From: Weeksellaceae bacterium
Lineage (GTDB): Bacteria; Bacteroidota; Bacteroidia; Flavobacteriales; Weeksellaceae
Assembly (NCBI GenBank): GCA_022701475.1
Contig: JAKOOI010000450.1
Span: 1-9,239, forward strand
Reading direction: 5' to 3'
Length of the DNA stretch: 9,239 nt
Shown piece by piece: positions 1 to 6,571 of this stretch (position 1 is the first letter of the stretch; each line of letters begins with the position of its first letter). A program made the translations under genes and the position numbers. The notes under the pieces are model-generated. The model was given only the letters and a program-made list of their open reading frames with translations. It was not told the DNA's origin and did no database searches.

Positions 1-14
1 AAAAATGCAGGAAT

Positions 15-74
15 TTAAACACTAAGGATGAAAAAAAATATACTGATAAAAAGCAGAAGCTTAAGACCAAGCAT
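15..74 (-). other. very short hydrophobic frame, possibly a frame-broken gene start
   Basis: On the minus strand an ATG at 74-72 opens a 19-codon frame, MLGLKLLLFISIFFFILSV, closed by TAA at 17-15. The peptide resembles a signal or membrane-anchor segment. It crosses a run of eight T on the minus strand (eight A at 31-38 on the plus strand). If the run were one base shorter, the frame would continue open to the window edge as a further hydrophobic stretch ending in KFLHF. It may be a gene start broken by a homopolymer shift or sequencing error, a tiny membrane peptide, or chance. There is a promoter-like site about 40 nt upstream. I cannot name a gene and would not call it coding without the neighbouring sequence. 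Confidence 0.2.
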
Positions 75-112
75 ATGAATGTATTGTTATACGATTTGGT
101 TTGGTTCTATTG

Positions 113-120
113 CAAAGATG
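113..120 (-). promoter_or_regulatory. possible -7 element (CATCTTTG), minus strand
   Basis: Read on the minus strand, 120-113 is CATCTTTG followed by C, one base from the Bacteroidota -7 consensus TAnnTTTG. It points towards the short hydrophobic frame that starts at 74. No good TTG-type -33 element lies at the usual distance of about 20 nt upstream; the nearest candidate is a TGTG at 140-137. This is a motif match only. Confidence 0.3.
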
Positions 121-137
121 CAACAAATCAATAGATC

Positions 138-164
138 ACATTTTATAGAATTATAATAAAATGT
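138..164 (-). terminator. weak AT-rich hairpin downstream of the GNAT gene
   Basis: A 9-bp perfect inverted repeat, ACATTTTAT (138-146) against ATAAAATGT (156-164), encloses a 9-nt loop. It lies about 20 nt after the acetyltransferase stop codon, where a terminator would be expected. The stem has only two G:C pairs and no T-run follows it on the minus strand, so it is not a canonical intrinsic terminator. The palindrome is real; its role is a guess. Confidence 0.25.
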
Positions 165-182
165 TACAGAATTTTAAGTCAA

Positions 183-692
183 TTATTTGTGAATTAAAAA
201 TTCCATCATATAATCATCCATAAAATAGCCGTTGCCGATATCGAAAATACCTTCTCCATACACCCTGTAGCCCTGGCTTTCGTAGAATTTTATTGCAGGG
301 TTATGCTTATTGACATTCAGGATAATTCTCCCGCTTCCTGTCTTCTGTACTTCACCATGCAGGAACTCCAGTGCCTCTTTACCTGCTCCTTTTCCCTTGT
401 ATCCGGGAACAAGATAAATCCTGTGGAGTTTTGTGGTATCCTCCGCTCCTTCATACCTGTTTTCATATCCGATAAACCCCATAAAGCGGTCATCAGACTG
501 ATCCTGTATCAGGTAATAATGATAACAGGGATTCTGTAAATGCCCCAGAATTTCCTCATAGGAATACATGGTATCCAGCATATAGGTTATTTGTCCCGCG
601 GAGAGTATATCCTGGTATGCATTTTCCCAGGAATCCTTTGCCAGTTCCTGAATCAGTGGAATTTCTTTTTCAGTTGCTTTTATAAATCTCAT
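183..692 (-). CDS. GNAT-family N-acetyltransferase (PaiA-like)
   Basis: This encodes a 169-residue acetyl-CoA-dependent N-acetyltransferase, a typical length for a single GNAT domain. The start MRFIKATEKEIPLIQ fits the family N-terminus, in which strand beta1 is followed by an 'ipliqeLa' helix. The acetyl-CoA-binding motif A is YLVPGYKGKGAGKEAL (residues 93-108), with the Q/R-x-x-G-x-G/A loop seen as YKGKGAG. Motif B is NVNKHNPAIKFYESQGYR (126-143), and the C-terminus GYFMDDYMMEF is common in PaiA-like members. The substrate (polyamine, amino acid, peptide or small amine) cannot be read from sequence. An upstream in-frame ATG at 734 would add 14 residues (MLHLYFLHKRIHET), but it lies inside the terminator hairpin of dapA and lacks family similarity, so I prefer 692. 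The gene lies downstream of dapA on the same strand, behind that terminator, so it probably has its own promoter or depends on read-through. Confidence 0.88.
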   Translation of the reverse strand: MRFIKATEKEIPLIQELAKDSWENAYQDILSAGQITYMLDTMYSYEEILGHLQNPCYHYYLIQDQSDDRFMGFIGYENRYEGAEDTTKLHRIYLVPGYKGKGAGKEALEFLHGEVQKTGSGRIILNVNKHNPAIKFYESQGYRVYGEGIFDIGNGYFMDDYMMEFLIHK

Positions 693-713
693 AGTTTCGT
701 GTATTCTTTTATG

Positions 714-722
714 CAAAAAATA
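714..722 (-). promoter_or_regulatory. possible -7 element inside the terminator T-run
   Basis: On the minus strand, 722-714 reads TATTTTTTG, which is TAnnTTTG with one extra T. It lies about 20 nt upstream of the acetyltransferase ATG at 692, so a transcript starting a few bases downstream would have a very short leader. The same T-run is the U-tract of the dapA terminator. No TTG-type -33 element is visible at the expected distance. This is inference from position and near-consensus only. Confidence 0.3.
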
Positions 723-750
723 AAGGTGAAGCATGATGCTTTCACCTTTA
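715..750 (-). terminator. intrinsic terminator after dapA
   Basis: A perfect 10-bp inverted repeat, TAAAGGTGAA (721-730) against TTCACCTTTA (741-750), can extend into the loop (AGCAT/ATGCT at 730-740, with one unpaired base). Read on the minus strand, the hairpin is followed at once by six T (720-715). It lies 59 nt beyond the dapA stop codon and has the canonical form of a Rho-independent terminator. Confidence 0.85.
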
Positions 751-808
751 ATGATCTGTTTTCACCGGAATGTAAAAATCCGCTGCTATCATCCACCGGA
801 TTGCTCCG

Positions 809-1678
809 TTAAGAGGCCATCTCCGCTTTAATTTTAGCATACAATCCTTCCGAAGCTGGAACTAAAGGCAGTCTCAGGTAATTTTTAACAAGTCCTTTTT
901 CTGCCAGGACCGCCTTGATTCCGCATGGATTGCCCTCTGCAAAAATCAGCCGCGTAATGTCTACCAGCCTGTTGTGGATTTCGTAAGCTTCCTTTACCTT
1001 TCCTTCAAAAGCCAGCTGGACCATTGCTGAAAATTCCTTTGGATAGGCCTGCCCGATCACGGAGATTACTCCGTTTCCGCCAGCCAGCGTCACCGGAAGC
1101 GTGTATTCGTCATCTCCGGAAACCAGGTTAAATCCTTCCGGTTTTTTTCTCAGGATGTCAAAGTACTGCAGGATATTCGGAGCGGCTTCCTTGATCAGAA
1201 ACAGATTGGGAAATTCGCTGGCCAGCCGCAAAGTGGTCTCTGCCTCAATATTCTGCCCTGTCCTGGAAGGAACATTATAGATGATGATCTTCTTTCCTGT
1301 TGAGGCCAGTGCTTTATAATGCTGGTAGAGGCCTTCCTGATTCGGTTTGTTGTAGTACGGAGATACGGAAAGCACCGCTTCAAAAGCGGAAAGATCCGTT
1401 TCTTCGATCTGTTTTTTCACTTCAAGGGTATTGTTGCCGCCAATTCCGAGTACCAGCGGAAGGCGTTTATTGTTTACCTTGATGATATGCTCAGTCACCT
1501 GTTTCTTTTCTTCGGCAGAAAGCGTTGCTGCCTCCGCTGTAGTTCCCAACACCACAAAATACCCGGTTCCGTTTTCAATATTGTATTCGACAAGTTTTGT
1601 CAGACTTTCGAAGTCAACGGATAAATCTTCATTAAAGGGGGTCACCAATGCTACGCCCACTCCTTTTAAAATGCTCAT
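809..1678 (-). CDS. dapA: 4-hydroxy-tetrahydrodipicolinate synthase
   Basis: DapA condenses pyruvate with aspartate-4-semialdehyde, the first committed step of the diaminopimelate/lysine pathway, in the cytoplasm. The 289-residue protein has the usual length and a class I aldolase TIM barrel. Visible signatures are GTTAEAATL (residues 45-53, Thr46/Thr47 matching E. coli Thr44/Thr45), SPYYNKP (Tyr108/Tyr109), YNVPSRTG (Tyr134 and Arg139), Schiff-base Lys163 in LIKEAAPN, and GGNGVISV. The usual GTTGE reads GTTAE here, but all catalytic residues are present. By hand alignment to E. coli, the lysine-site residues Asn80, Glu84 and Tyr106 are kept (Asn82, Glu86, Tyr108), whereas His53 and His56 become Ala55 and Lys58, so lysine feedback may be weaker. 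The start MSILKGVGVALVTPF fits the family. It diverges from the nucleotidase operon, has its own -7 box and ends before a strong terminator. Confidence 0.97.
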   Translation of the reverse strand: MSILKGVGVALVTPFNEDLSVDFESLTKLVEYNIENGTGYFVVLGTTAEAATLSAEEKKQVTEHIIKVNNKRLPLVLGIGGNNTLEVKKQIEETDLSAFEAVLSVSPYYNKPNQEGLYQHYKALASTGKKIIIYNVPSRTGQNIEAETTLRLASEFPNLFLIKEAAPNILQYFDILRKKPEGFNLVSGDDEYTLPVTLAGGNGVISVIGQAYPKEFSAMVQLAFEGKVKEAYEIHNRLVDITRLIFAEGNPCGIKAVLAEKGLVKNYLRLPLVPASEGLYAKIKAEMAS

Positions 1679-1697
1679 CTGCTAGAATAATTTTTTC

Positions 1698-1705
1698 CAA
1701 ATTTA
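1698..1705 (-). promoter_or_regulatory. dapA promoter, -7 element TAAATTTG
   Basis: On the minus strand, 1705-1698 reads TAAATTTG, a perfect TAnnTTTG, about 20 nt upstream of the dapA ATG at 1678-1676. A TTG lies at 1719-1717, but its spacing of 11 nt is too short for a standard -33 element. The predicted leader is only about 10-15 nt. Confidence 0.6.
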
Positions 1706-1759
1706 ATAATTTACGCCAAGAATTTATTATAAATAAGAATGTTTTATTGTACATATAAT

Positions 1760-1767
1760 TATATTTG
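1760..1767 (+). promoter_or_regulatory. nucleotidase-porZ-recO operon promoter, -7 element TATATTTG
   Basis: Positions 1760-1767 read TATATTTG followed by CA, a perfect Bacteroidota -7 element pointing into the four-gene operon. Transcription would start near 1773, leaving a leader of about 100 nt before the preferred start at 1873. A -33 element is not obvious: a TTG at 1747-1749 is only 10 nt upstream. The divergent dapA -7 box is about 55 nt away, so the two promoters share one short control region. Confidence 0.6.
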
Positions 1768-1872
1768 CATTTATTAAAAGATCATATGAAACAGCCACTT
1801 TCCGGATATTTTACGAAAACAAAGGAAGCAACGGCAGGCATAGGGCACCTTTTTAAAAATAATTTGCAGTAT

Positions 1873-2634
1873 ATGAAAAATAAATTCTTGTTACTGGGAA
1901 TGGCACTGGCTGCTCTTTCCGCCTGTAAAACGGCTTCTCCGCTGCAGGTGGCAAAAGTGCATACCCGGGAGAACATTTCTATTAATAACGAACTGAAAAA
2001 TGATGAGGCATTTGTAAAATTCATTGAGCCCTATAAACAGCGGCTGGATAAAGAGATGAACCAGAAAATCTCCCACACCGGGACCGATCTTACCAAACAG
2101 GGGGATAACAGCAATCTGGGGAATCTTCTGGCAGACTATACATTTGATGGGGCAGATCGCTGGGCCCGGACAAATCTTGGGAAAAACGTGGATGCCGCCC
2201 TGATCAACATCGGAGGAATCCGTACCACCATTGGGAAAGGCGATATTTTATTGAAAAGCATTTTTGAGGTAATGCCTTTTGAAAACGAGGTGATCATCGT
2301 GAAAATGAAAGGATCGGATCTTCAGGGACTTTTCGACTATTATGCAAAAAGCCAGGTGAACAATCCTGTATCCCACCTTTATATCGAAACAGACAACGGT
2401 CTTCTGACCAAAACTTCCATTAACGGAAAACCTGTACATGCGGCTCAGGAGTATTATATTGCCACCTCCGATTATCTGGCTCTGGGCGGCGACAACATGA
2501 GATTTTTTTCCAGAGGGGAAATGATTCCCACCGGAATTAAATTAAGGGACCTCTTTATCGAATATTTCAGGAATACCCGGGAAGTGGTTCCCCCTACAGA
2601 TATCCGTTTACATTTTACCGGTAAGAAACAATGA
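1873..2634 (+). CDS. 5'-nucleotidase C-terminal-domain lipoprotein
   Basis: This 253-residue exported lipoprotein consists only of the C-terminal domain of UshA-type 5'-nucleotidases, which binds the nucleoside. The start MKNKFLLLGMALAALSAC gives a signal peptide with lipobox LSAC and acylated Cys18. An in-frame ATG at 1786 would place 29 odd residues in front of it, so I prefer 1873. Domain motifs are NSNLGNLLAD (79-88), NIGGIRTTIGKG (112-123), PFENEV (135-140) and ATSDYLALGGDN (197-208). Hand alignment to E. coli UshA puts Arg117 at Arg410, Phe136 and Asn138 at Phe429 and Asn431, Asp207 at Asp504, and Tyr201 at Phe498, so the aromatic pair that stacks on the base appears kept. No metallophosphatase motif is present; that half is the next gene, overlapping by 4 nt (ATGA). 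It probably works with that protein as one split nucleotidase in the periplasm or on the surface. Confidence 0.9.
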   Translation: MKNKFLLLGMALAALSACKTASPLQVAKVHTRENISINNELKNDEAFVKFIEPYKQRLDKEMNQKISHTGTDLTKQGDNSNLGNLLADYTFDGADRWARTNLGKNVDAALINIGGIRTTIGKGDILLKSIFEVMPFENEVIIVKMKGSDLQGLFDYYAKSQVNNPVSHLYIETDNGLLTKTSINGKPVHAAQEYYIATSDYLALGGDNMRFFSRGEMIPTGIKLRDLFIEYFRNTREVVPPTDIRLHFTGKKQ

Positions 2635-3581
2635 ACAGAAAAAACTTTTTAAAGACAATAGGCGGAGGAACCCTGGCCATGGCCCTGGCTCCCAATATGA
2701 TGATGGCAGAGCAAAGCGGCAGCTTGCTCGTTAAACCGGCAAATAAGCTGACTATTCTTCATACGAATGACCAGCACAGCAGGATAGAACCATTCGACGC
2801 CAGCTATACCAAAAACCCCAATCAGGGCGGCTTTGCAAGAAGGGCAAGCCTGATCCAGCAGATCAGGAAACAGGAGCCCAATCTTCTGCTTCTGGACTCG
2901 GGGGATATCTTCCAGGGAACACCCTATTTCAATTTTTTCGGTGGCGAACTTGAATTCAAGCTGATGTCTATGATGAAATATGATGCTTCCACCATGGGAA
3001 ATCACGATTTCGACAATGGTCTGGAAGGGTTTCTGAAGGTACTGCCCAATGCACAGTTCCCGTTTCTATGTTCCAATTATGATTTCAAAAACACCGTACT
3101 GGACGGGAAAACTTCCCCTTATAAAATTTTCAGCAAAAACGGGATTAAAGTAGGTATTTTCGGCGTGGGCATCCAGCTGGACGGGCTGGTGGGAAAAAAG
3201 CAGTATGGTGAAACCGTTTATTCGGATCCTGTGGATGTGGCCCAGCACTATTCAGATTTCCTTAAAAATGAACAGAAATGTGATCTGGTCATCTGCCTTT
3301 CCCACATCGGCTACGATTATAAAGATGAGCCGGAGAAGATCAGCGATAAGATTCTCGCGGCCAGAACGGAAAATATTGATCTCATCCTGGGGGGCCATAC
3401 CCACACTTTCCTGCCGGAACCGCAGCGTTTCACCAACAGACAGGGGAAAAATGTATTGGTAAACCAGGTGGGATGGGCCGGACTTCTGCTCGGAAGAATA
3501 GATTTCTTTTTTGATCACGATAAAAACGTAAACCATATTTCCTGGAATAACCAGGTTATAGACAGCAGCATAATAGCATAA
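2631..3581 (+). CDS. exported metallophosphatase, 5'-nucleotidase N-terminal domain
   Basis: This 316-residue calcineurin-like phosphoesterase is the catalytic N-terminal half of a UshA-type 5'-nucleotidase. Two-metal ligand motifs occur in order: TNDQH (Asp47, His49), DSGD (Asp89 and Asp92), GNHDFD (Asn124, His125), LSHIG (His225) and GGHTH (His256, His258). His125 matches the catalytic His117 of UshA, and His258 takes the place of UshA Gln254, as in many relatives. The protein ends after this domain; there is no C-terminal nucleoside-binding domain, which the preceding overlapping gene supplies. The N-terminus MNRKNFLKTIGGGTLAMALA looks like a Tat-type signal, with RK instead of the twin RR before x-FLK, then a hydrophobic stretch and likely cleavage near MMMA-EQ. 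Expected activity is hydrolysis of nucleotides or related phosphoesters outside the cytoplasm; exact substrate unknown. porZ starts 2 nt downstream. Confidence 0.9.
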   Translation: MNRKNFLKTIGGGTLAMALAPNMMMAEQSGSLLVKPANKLTILHTNDQHSRIEPFDASYTKNPNQGGFARRASLIQQIRKQEPNLLLLDSGDIFQGTPYFNFFGGELEFKLMSMMKYDASTMGNHDFDNGLEGFLKVLPNAQFPFLCSNYDFKNTVLDGKTSPYKIFSKNGIKVGIFGVGIQLDGLVGKKQYGETVYSDPVDVAQHYSDFLKNEQKCDLVICLSHIGYDYKDEPEKISDKILAARTENIDLILGGHTHTFLPEPQRFTNRQGKNVLVNQVGWAGLLLGRIDFFFDHDKNVNHISWNNQVIDSSIIA

Positions 3582-3583
3582 GC

Positions 3584-5869
3584 ATGAAAAAACTCTCTTT
3601 AATTTCTCTTGGTGTTCTGGCATCCCTGCAGCTTGCAAATGCACAGACTATTTCTTCTAAAAAATGGGCAGACCTGTTTTCTTACAACAATGTATCTGCA
3701 ATGAAGGAAGATAATGGAAAACTGATTGCCGCCGCAGAAAACGGAATATTTTATTATACCATTTCCACCGGTGAAATTACCAAGCTGTCAAAAGCCAACG
3801 GCTTGCATGAGGTGAAAATTTCAGCTTTCGATTATAATCCCCAGACCAAAACGGGACTGATCGGTTATCAGAACGGTTCCCTGGATGTGATTTCTCCGGA
3901 CGGAATCAAATATGTGGTGGATATCCCGATTGCTACCGGCTACAACGGCAGCAAAAGAATCAATCATATCTCTATTACCGGCGATCTGGCAGTCATCTCG
4001 GTAGGATACGGGGTTTCCATTTTCGATCTCAAGAAAAAAGAGTTTAAAGATTCTGCGTTTTTTCTTTCAGGAGGCGTATATCAGGCCAGTAATGAAGCAA
4101 CTATTTTCGGAAACAAAGTATTTTCCGTAACCAATACCGGCCTGAAGAGCCATGAAATGAATACTACATTTCCGGTTTTCTCCACCTGGATTACCGATAT
4201 GCCGGGATCTTTCCGGCATATTGACTCGGAGGGAGCGCTGAGCTTTTCATCCGCCACCACCGGATATGTATATAACGGCGGAACTCCGGTTCAGCTGTCG
4301 CAGACTTTCAGCAATGTCCGGGATGTAGTGGTGAACAGCAACAATATTGTCGTTACTGACGCTAACAGGGTATATACCTTCAATTCCGACGGAAACTTTA
4401 ACAATACCGTAAGCTTCGGTGAGGAATGCAATACGGCCACTACCGTTGGCAGCAGTGTCTACGGAGGTACCGTCATGTCCGGAATCAAGAATGAAAGCAG
4501 CAATTCTTTCAAGCCTGACGGTCCTTTTTTCAATTATGCCTATAAAATCAGTTTATACGGAGAAAACCAGCTGCTGGTTTCCAGTGGCGGAAGGGAGAGC
4601 AGGTTCAATACGGTTTTATTCAATGCAAAAAATCCCGGCTTTTATTATTTTGACGGAGTGGAGTGGATTTATCCGTCTTTTTTTAAAGGGAATACAACAC
4701 AGTTTAATATCCTGGATGTCATCTCAGATCCTGTAAATCCCACGGATGTTTTTTTTACCAATTACACAGCAAGCAACAGCCGGGGCATCTTCAAGATGAA
4801 ATATAATCCGGGCAGCAAAGATTTTACATTTGCCAAAAGTTATAATCTCGGGACTACGGACGGGTTTACACGCCGCCCTGTAGGCCTTACTTTTGATGAT
4901 TCCAATAATCTCTTTGCCACCATTGCATTTTCAGGAGAAGGGGCTGCCCAGGGACCGCTTACAGCAGTAGGAGCTTATGACCGGGCTACTGATGATTTTT
5001 TAGTCAAAAATACCACGTCAAGCTTAGGAGCGGCACAGAAAGCATTATATCATGAAGGCCTGCTCTGGATCCCGCTTCCGAGAATCAATGGTTTTATTGC
5101 ATATGATGCAAAAAAAACAGTGAATACTTCTGATGATACCGCTTATATTTTAAGCCAGGCCAATGGTTTTGCCTCCAATTCAGGGGGAACTATTTCCGTA
5201 GCAATCGATAAATCCGGTGACGCATGGATCGGAGGTGACCTGGGATTGAGAATATTGCCAAATGCCGTTTCAGCCATAAAAACACCGGCCACCGCTAAAG
5301 TGGAGCCCATCATTATTGAACAGAACGGTCTTGGAGAAGAGCTTTTCAGGGACACCCAGATCCTTCAGATTGAAGTAGATGCAGGAGACCATAAATGGGT
5401 TTCCGTAGACGGCGGCGGAGTCTATTACCTTTCGGCAGACGGACAGCAAACCGTAAAGCATTTCACAAAGGAAAATTCGCCGCTTCCCAATAATACCATT
5501 ACGGATATCAAAGTAGACCGTAAAACAGGAAAAGTATACTTCGTGTCGTATGACGGTATCGTAACCTACCAGGGAGATGTGGCAGACGTTACTTCAGAGT
5601 TTGGAAATGTACTCGTCTATCCGAATCCTGTAGTATACTCCAATTTCAAAGGCAAGGTAACCATTAAGGGTCTGGCAGAGGTAACGAATATCAGGATTGC
5701 CGATGCTACCGGGAATATCGTTCATTCTGCAGTGGCCAGAGGAGGATATTATGAGTGGGACCTCAACAATATGAGAGGAACAAGAGTAGCCTCAGGGGTT
5801 TACTTTGTCCTGATGACCAATGAAGACGGTTCGGATAAAGCAACCGCTAAAATTGCAGTAGTCAATTAA
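3584..5869 (+). CDS. porZ: type IX secretion system protein PorZ
   Basis: PorZ is part of the T9SS attachment complex (PorU, PorV, PorQ, PorZ), which processes and anchors secreted cargo at the outer membrane; in Porphyromonas gingivalis it is a surface protein with two beta-propellers and a C-terminal domain. This protein has 761 residues, close to the P. gingivalis length. It starts with a Sec signal peptide (MKKLSLISLGVLASLQLANA, cleavage before Gln21), followed by about 650 residues of beta-rich repeats of propeller type, such as TISVAIDKSGDAWIGGDLG and ITDIKVDRKTGKVYFVSYDG. Residues about 675-761 form a T9SS sorting domain: VYPNPV (678-683), a central ADATGNIV, and GVYFVLM near the end. 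So it is both a machinery component and carries the secretion signal itself. It lies 2 nt after the metallophosphatase gene and overlaps recO by 1 nt. The position next to recO supports PorZ over another propeller protein. Confidence 0.88.
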   Translation: MKKLSLISLGVLASLQLANAQTISSKKWADLFSYNNVSAMKEDNGKLIAAAENGIFYYTISTGEITKLSKANGLHEVKISAFDYNPQTKTGLIGYQNGSLDVISPDGIKYVVDIPIATGYNGSKRINHISITGDLAVISVGYGVSIFDLKKKEFKDSAFFLSGGVYQASNEATIFGNKVFSVTNTGLKSHEMNTTFPVFSTWITDMPGSFRHIDSEGALSFSSATTGYVYNGGTPVQLSQTFSNVRDVVVNSNNIVVTDANRVYTFNSDGNFNNTVSFGEECNTATTVGSSVYGGTVMSGIKNESSNSFKPDGPFFNYAYKISLYGENQLLVSSGGRESRFNTVLFNAKNPGFYYFDGVEWIYPSFFKGNTTQFNILDVISDPVNPTDVFFTNYTASNSRGIFKMKYNPGSKDFTFAKSYNLGTTDGFTRRPVGLTFDDSNNLFATIAFSGEGAAQGPLTAVGAYDRATDDFLVKNTTSSLGAAQKALYHEGLLWIPLPRINGFIAYDAKKTVNTSDDTAYILSQANGFASNSGGTISVAIDKSGDAWIGGDLGLRILPNAVSAIKTPATAKVEPIIIEQNGLGEELFRDTQILQIEVDAGDHKWVSVDGGGVYYLSADGQQTVKHFTKENSPLPNNTITDIKVDRKTGKVYFVSYDGIVTYQGDVADVTSEFGNVLVYPNPVVYSNFKGKVTIKGLAEVTNIRIADATGNIVHSAVARGGYYEWDLNNMRGTRVASGVYFVLMTNEDGSDKATAKIAVVN

Positions 5870-6555
5870 TGAATTCACAGACCGGGTTTCTGTTATCCTA
5901 TATAAAATACGGGGAAAATGACGCGGTCCTGTACTGCTTTACGGAAGAAGAAGGGTTCCAGTCCTATTTTTTAAGGGGACTTTACACCAGGAAGAACAAG
6001 AAAAAAGCACTGCTTCTTCCGTTAAGCAAACTCAGTTTTTCCGTTCTTCCCATAAGAGGAAACGGAATACAAACCGTCTCAAAATTTGAATTGGTAAAAA
6101 GCAATGATATCTATACGGATATCAGGTCCAATACCATCGTATTTTTCGTGTCCGACTTTTTAAACAAAAACCTGAGGCATGAGCATAAAAACCAACCCCT
6201 TTTTATATGCCTGGAGGAGTTTACTGATGAACTGGAAACCCCTAATTATCATTCCCATTTTATTTTTCTGATTAAAATCCTGAAAATCCACGGAGTCGCC
6301 CCGCTGCCAGGATCCGCCCTCTTCCTGGATCCGGAAACGGGAACCTTTGCTCCCGAGCCCAGCCACCAGCTTTTCAGCCGGGAAATTTCCGCCTTATGGA
6401 AGCATATCATTTCCTCGGAATATCCGTACAGCATAAAAATTCCGGCTCTTTACCGAAAGGAATTCCTGGACAGTATCCTGGTGTATTACCACTACCACAT
6501 TACGGATTTTGAAATTCCGGCGTCACTTGAAGTGATTCAGCAGATTTTTGAGTGA
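5869..6555 (+). CDS. recO: DNA repair protein RecO
   Basis: RecO is a cytoplasmic recombination mediator that works with RecR (and RecF) to load RecA onto SSB-coated single-stranded DNA and to anneal complementary strands. The 228-residue protein is the usual length. Residues 1 to about 75 match the RecO OB-fold (GFLLSYIKYGENDAVLYCFT, then the basic loop RGLYTRKNKKKA), and the rest is the helical C-terminal domain ending YYHYHITDFEIPASLEVIQ. The CxxC zinc finger seen in some RecO proteins is absent; the two cysteines are isolated. The start ATG overlaps the porZ stop as TAATG, so translation is probably coupled. Expression therefore seems tied to a secretion and nucleotide-scavenging operon, most likely by position only. 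Termination downstream probably uses the hairpins in the convergent gap. Confidence 0.93.
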   Translation: MNSQTGFLLSYIKYGENDAVLYCFTEEEGFQSYFLRGLYTRKNKKKALLLPLSKLSFSVLPIRGNGIQTVSKFELVKSNDIYTDIRSNTIVFFVSDFLNKNLRHEHKNQPLFICLEEFTDELETPNYHSHFIFLIKILKIHGVAPLPGSALFLDPETGTFAPEPSHQLFSREISALWKHIISSEYPYSIKIPALYRKEFLDSILVYYHYHITDFEIPASLEVIQQIFE

Positions 6556-6571
6556 TTTTTCTATGATACGG

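Noticed and set aside
693..734. Upstream in-frame ATG at 734 giving the acetyltransferase 14 more residues
   Set aside because: It lies inside the hairpin of the dapA terminator, the added residues do not resemble GNAT proteins, and the ATG at 692 starts exactly at the family N-terminus.
1531..1548. GTTAE instead of GTTGE in DapA as a sign of inactivation
   Set aside because: The two threonines, both tyrosines, the arginine and the Schiff-base lysine are all intact and the length is normal, so the gene looks functional.
1765..1872. TTG at 1765 or ATG at 1786 as start of the nucleotidase lipoprotein
   Set aside because: The TTG is part of the perfect -7 element, and both starts bury a clean lipoprotein signal peptide behind about 29-36 unrelated residues. 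The ATG at 1873 fits best.
2649..3644. Open frames of 118 and 130 codons on the minus strand opposite the metallophosphatase and porZ start
   Set aside because: Both are antisense to genes with clear family motifs and show no protein-like features of their own.
5869..6555. Loss of the RecO zinc finger as a defect
   Set aside because: Several functional RecO proteins, including that of E. coli, lack the CxxC finger, so this is normal variation.
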